Positions 60,962 through 64,000 of a stretch of 64,000 nt of DNA are shown here, in pieces (positions within the stretch are counted from its first letter, which is position 1; each line of letters opens with the position of its first letter). The position numbers and the translations under genes were made by a program. The stretch covers positions 1 through 64,000 of the forward strand of contig CAKZXA010000044.1 in NCBI GenBank assembly GCA_937922045.1. Reading direction: 5' to 3'. The notes beneath the pieces are model-generated. The model was not told the DNA's origin and searched no databases. It saw nothing but the letters and a program-made list of their open reading frames with translations. Source of the DNA: an uncultured Acidimicrobiales bacterium (GTDB taxonomy: Bacteria; Actinomycetota; Acidimicrobiia; Acidimicrobiales; SZUA-35).

Positions 60962-61942
60962 CTAGGGGATGGTTGACCCTAGGCCGGTGTAGTACACCGT
61001 GAACGTCGGCCCCTTACACGACGTTGTGCTCAGCCGGTTGTCTCTCGACGCATTGAACTTGTAGCCAGCGGGCGCAACCATCGCGAGCCCATCACAACCG
61101 CTGGTTCCAACGTCGGCCCTTCCTTGGCGGTTGGTCGAGTACCGCACACCTGACGCCACGTTGGTGATCGACACGCCAGCCACCGGATCGCCGTCGGCAG
61201 TGATGACCGAGATTGTCACGAGTATGTCGAACACGGTTCCGTTTGTGGTGGAGGAAGGTTCGCTCGTCGTTGTTGTTAACGGCACGCTGGTGAGAGAGGT
61301 GATGGTTGACCCGGTCGTCGGCAAGGAGAGGGTTGCCGTCGTCTCCGTCGATGAGACGGTCGTAAGGGCGGTGCTGGCGCTCGTCGGAGCCGTTGTCTCG
61401 GTCTTCTCGGTGGTGGTCGATGACGCGCTGGTTTCGGTCGTCGGTTCGGTTGTGGTCTCCGTTGAGCTGGTGGTTTCAGACGGCACGGTCGTGCTCACCG
61501 ACTCGTCGTCTGGATCAGTTGAGTCAACGTCAACGTCGGCGCCGGCGCCAGTAGACGTGTCGGCGGAGCCGAGCTCACCAACCGACTCATCACCGAGCTG
61601 ATCGGCGGCGATGAAGCCGGTCGAATCCTCTTGGCGGGTCAGGACCGACGACGCCAGCATGAACACAGCAACCAGGCTGAGAGCGACCGGTGTGAGGGCG
61701 CCGAGGAGTTTCAGGCCGTCGAGCCGACCACGCAGTGCTAGGCGTTCACGCAGTGCTAGGCGTTCACGCAGTGCTAGGCGTTCACGAAGTGCTAGGCGTT
61801 CACGCAGTGCCGGGCGTGCATAGAAGGATTGGTTGGAGAGCAGCTCCCCTAGTTTGGCCGGAGGGTTGAGTCGGTCGGCGGCATCGGCCGCAACCCGCTC
61901 AAACATTTCTCTAACCTCTTGCTCGGTCGCCATCTCCCTCAT
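60962..61942 (-). CDS. Membrane partner of second SigE-type sigma factor (repeat-coded juxtamembrane helix)
   Basis: The 326-residue protein starts at an ATG that overlaps the sigma stop as ATGA. Residues 45-74 are five ALRERL/ALRGRL units, an amphipathic helix ending at one membrane helix (80-101). Outside lie a Thr/Ser-rich stalk (about 140-210) and a small beta domain with two Cys (VGTSGCDGLAM, STTSCKGPTF). This mirrors the 24235 protein in plan but not in sequence. An anti-sigma role is inferred; no zinc motif is present. Confidence 0.7.
   Translation of the reverse strand: MREMATEQEVREMFERVAADAADRLNPPAKLGELLSNQSFYARPALRERLALRERLALRERLALRERLALRGRLDGLKLLGALTPVALSLVAVFMLASSVLTRQEDSTGFIAADQLGDESVGELGSADTSTGAGADVDVDSTDPDDESVSTTVPSETTSSTETTTEPTTETSASSTTTEKTETTAPTSASTALTTVSSTETTATLSLPTTGSTITSLTSVPLTTTTSEPSSTTNGTVFDILVTISVITADGDPVAGVSITNVASGVRYSTNRQGRADVGTSGCDGLAMVAPAGYKFNASRDNRLSTTSCKGPTFTVYYTGLGSTIP
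61721..61810. repeat. 18-bp in-frame tandem repeats (5 units)
   Basis: Five 18-bp units, almost identical, code the ALRERL helix on the minus strand. They are the cleanest short tandem repeat in the window. Confidence 0.9.
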
Positions 61943-62457
61943 AGCTGCGCTCCCCGATGGTCTGTGTCGAGTTCGAGCCGGAGGGTTGCCCTCGCCCGGT
62001 GAAGCAGGGTTCTCGCTGTTGCTTCGGCACATCCCAGAACCTCAGCGATCTCGTTCGTTTGGTAACCCTCCATATAGAACAAGGCAATGGCCGCCCTTTG
62101 CCGAGCTGGCAACGCCTGCACCGCCGACCACAACTCGTCGTCTGATCGGGGTTGGAAGGAGGCACGGGGCTGGCCCGGGCCCAACCGGGCCAGCGCCTTT
62201 GCCTCCCTCAAAATTCGCCGCTTGCGATCGATCGACTTGTTGATGACGGCCCGGCGGACCCAAGCCACCGGGTTGTCGTAGCCGTCGAGTTCAGGCCATC
62301 GGTCGTGAGCCTTGCCCATGGCGTCTTGCACGATGTCTTCGGCGAACGTTGCATCGCCAGCCACAGCGGTTGCCAGGGCGACGAGGCGCGAAAAGTGGCC
62401 TAGATAGAAGTCGGCGAAGGTGGAATCAACGTGCACCTTCCGCCTCTCCACTCGCAT
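61939..62457 (-). CDS. SigE-family ECF sigma factor (second)
   Basis: The 172-residue protein has region 2 (SRLVALATAVAGDATFAEDIVQDAMGKAHDRW) and region 4 (ALPARQRAAIALFYMEGYQTNEIAEVLGCAEATARTLLHRARA). GAGGGG six bases before the ATG at 62457 supports this start; a GTG at 62484 also lies in frame. It is coupled to its membrane partner by ATGA, like the pair at 24235-26702. Confidence 0.85.
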   Translation of the reverse strand: MRVERRKVHVDSTFADFYLGHFSRLVALATAVAGDATFAEDIVQDAMGKAHDRWPELDGYDNPVAWVRRAVINKSIDRKRRILREAKALARLGPGQPRASFQPRSDDELWSAVQALPARQRAAIALFYMEGYQTNEIAEVLGCAEATARTLLHRARATLRLELDTDHRGAQL

Positions 62458-62641
62458 CAAAACCCCTCGACTGGCGATGTCCACATGTAGAACACGACGT
62501 AGGGCCCTGAAATGTTCCGCCAGCTGTGAGAAAAGATACTTCCGGTCCGGACCCCTCGTCCTGCGTCATCTCGCCTTGACCTTGTCTCGCCTTGGTTCTG
62601 AGCTTAGTCCAGCCAAGCCTCGTCGGATCTCATGAGAGCCT

Positions 62642-63256
62642 TCACGCAGGGTCAGGTGTGAGGAACTGTCGGATGAGCGGCTCGTAGTGCTCGAGCGGAT
62701 TGCTCGTGTAGGAGGCATCGAAGGCGGTCTGGTCGTACTCGTGACAGAACTCTTCGGTGTAGTCGAAATGTGGTGAATCCCGGAACTGCTCGCGGGCGTT
62801 GCCGTCCATGCCGAGGTAATCCCAGAAGTAGTAGCCCTGGAACACGCCGTGGTTGGCCACCATGAAATGGTTGGCTTCAGACACGAACGGTTTCAGGATG
62901 CCAGCGGCGATCGAGGGGTGGTCGTAGGGGGAGAGCGTGTCACCGATGTCGTGGAGGAGGGCGCAGAGCACGTACTCGTCGTCTCTGCCGGCGCGCTCGG
63001 CCCGGGTGGCGGTTTGCAGACTGTGCTCAAGCCGGTCGACGGGGAACCCGCCGTGATCGGTCTTGAGGTCACGCATCAGGTCTATGACTCTGTCGGCCAC
63101 CATGGCCTGGGTGTGTCGGATCTGGGGTGCGATGATGGCCCAGTCCTCGGCGGTGCTCTCTTCGAAGGAAGCGAACTTCGTTCGGACGTGCGCCCCGGCC
63201 ATTGTCCCTGCATCGAGTGTCTGCACCGCGTCGATTGTCGGCTCTGTCTGGGTCAT
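62642..63256 (-). CDS. HD-domain protein, PhnZ/MIOX-like or phosphohydrolase
   Basis: The 204-residue protein has the HD order H78 (LEHSL), H102-D103 (LLHDIGD), H113 (YDHP) and H130/H136 (ANHFMVANHG). Extra histidines between helices fit the diiron HD oxygenase branch (PhnZ, MIOX) as well as phosphohydrolases. The substrate is unknown. The ATG overlaps the methyltransferase stop as ATGA, so the two are coupled. Confidence 0.75.
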   Translation of the reverse strand: MTQTEPTIDAVQTLDAGTMAGAHVRTKFASFEESTAEDWAIIAPQIRHTQAMVADRVIDLMRDLKTDHGGFPVDRLEHSLQTATRAERAGRDDEYVLCALLHDIGDTLSPYDHPSIAAGILKPFVSEANHFMVANHGVFQGYYFWDYLGMDGNAREQFRDSPHFDYTEEFCHEYDQTAFDASYTSNPLEHYEPLIRQFLTPDPA

Positions 63257-63963
63257 ACCACCAGGGTACGAGGGCAGGGCGCGTTGGTGTAAATCGGGCC
63301 CGTCTGGAACGAGACGGGACGGCGGGCCACGGCCACGTGGTCGATAGCGGTGGCGTGGCGAAGCTCGGCGGTTTCGCTGCTGTCGCCTTCGGTTGGCACG
63401 CTGAGATCGCGGTGGGCGAGTTCGGCTCGAAGTACCTCAAGGCCTGCGGCCTCCAGCTGTGTCCGCAGAGCGTCGGGTGTCGTCAGCACGTCGGCGTCTT
63501 GCGGTCCGCCCCAGCCGTTGTCGATGTTGGTTAGATCGTGACCCACGAGCACGAAATGGCCACCGGGGGCTACGGCCGCCGCGCACCGTTCGAGGAAGGG
63601 GATTCGTGTCTCGGTGGGCCAGTGCAGGTAGACGTGGGCGACGAGGTCCCAGGCTTGTTGCCCGAGGTCGTAGCCGCCGAGATCCGCCGCCTGCCACGTC
63701 AACCGTCGACTCACGTCGTCATCGCCAAGTTGAGCGGCTCCGGCCTTGCCTCGCTCGATGCCAACGGAGGAGAAATCGACGGCGGTAACCCGCCATCCAC
63801 GCTGAGCTAGCCAGACGGCATTGCGCCCCTCCCCGCAGGCGAGGTCGATGGCTTTACCAGGTTTGGCGCCGAGGTTTTCTACGATTTCGGCAAAGAACGC
63901 ATTGGGTTCAACGCTCCATTGTCGACCCTCGGCATATCTCTGGTCCCAGCCGTCTGCATCCAT
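63253..63963 (-). CDS. SAM-dependent methyltransferase
   Basis: The 236-residue protein has a class I Rossmann methyltransferase core: motif I in AIDLACGEGRNAVWLA, VTAVDFSSVGIERG for the acidic loop, DLVAHVYLHW and GGHFVLVGHDL. The UbiE/tellurite-resistance-like layout gives no substrate. It is the first gene of a two-gene unit with the HD protein; only 37 bp remain to the window end. Confidence 0.85.
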   Translation of the reverse strand: MDADGWDQRYAEGRQWSVEPNAFFAEIVENLGAKPGKAIDLACGEGRNAVWLAQRGWRVTAVDFSSVGIERGKAGAAQLGDDDVSRRLTWQAADLGGYDLGQQAWDLVAHVYLHWPTETRIPFLERCAAAVAPGGHFVLVGHDLTNIDNGWGGPQDADVLTTPDALRTQLEAAGLEVLRAELAHRDLSVPTEGDSSETAELRHATAIDHVAVARRPVSFQTGPIYTNAPCPRTLVV

Positions 63964-64000
63964 GCTGCCGGTTATAGCACACGATATTTGGTCACACCTT

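Overview
The window looks like chromosome from a high-GC actinomycete. The strongest clues are a mycothiol-dependent-enzyme-type protein, two 13E12-type DUF222/HNH proteins behind actinobacterial LexA boxes, a DUF5753/DUF397 pair, SigE-type ECF sigma factors and many GTG starts. My inference, from the mix of secreted marine-type proteins and the lack of mycolate or sporulation genes, is a free-living lineage such as Acidimicrobiia. No ribosomal or other ranking gene is present to prove this.

Layout. 1-9.2 kb: the 3' end of a DUF11-repeat wall protein, a DUF1989-DUF1989-GcvT fusion with a divergent XRE-cupin regulator, and a large secreted M14 carboxypeptidase. 9.2-13.3 kb: an accessory patch with a PIN-like/coiled-coil/membrane protein of unknown role, a DUF5753 regulator, an IS30 remnant and a DUF397 protein. 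13.5-24.2 kb: core-like metabolism (phytase-like esterase, PlsC-type acyltransferase, glycogen-debranching-type hydrolase, GT4 glycosyltransferase, SCP2/DinB-like enzyme, SDR, glutamine amidotransferase), a LexA-box DUF222/HNH gene and an orphan membrane protein. 24.2-28.2 kb: an ECF sigma factor coupled to a membrane partner, a SnoaL-like protein and a secreted lipase.

28.3-34.5 kb is a tightly overlapped three-gene operon (GT-C-like membrane protein, Ig-like anchored protein, membrane GH5-like hydrolase), probably for an envelope or exopolysaccharide. Next come an OmpR-type response regulator facing a two-gene secreted/lipoprotein operon, with direct repeats between them that have the regulator-type 7+4+7 spacing.

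38.2-50.8 kb is accessory. It has a possible type VII secretion substrate/EspG-like module with a frameshift, a C13 peptidase lipoprotein, a GWGWD-repeat protein with a toxin-like C-terminus, Fn3 and M14 proteins, a decayed secreted-protein gene, an Mrr fragment, a possible plasmid Rep remnant, and an Uma2/Nudix-like pair. It ends at a tRNA-Arg(ACG), a common integration site.

50.9-64 kb: an ECF sigma/serine-threonine kinase operon, a Tat-exported beta-helix protein, a CMD/AhpD-like protein, a CoA transferase, an MFS transporter, a second LexA-box DUF222/HNH gene, AlaX and MmcQ/YjbR proteins, a second sigma/membrane-partner pair, and an HD-domain/methyltransferase pair.

A recurring theme is extracytoplasmic sensing and secretion: three ECF sigma operons, a response regulator, and many anchored proteins whose stalks are coded by short in-frame tandem repeats. 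All family assignments are from reading the sequence and memory of the families; no search was run.
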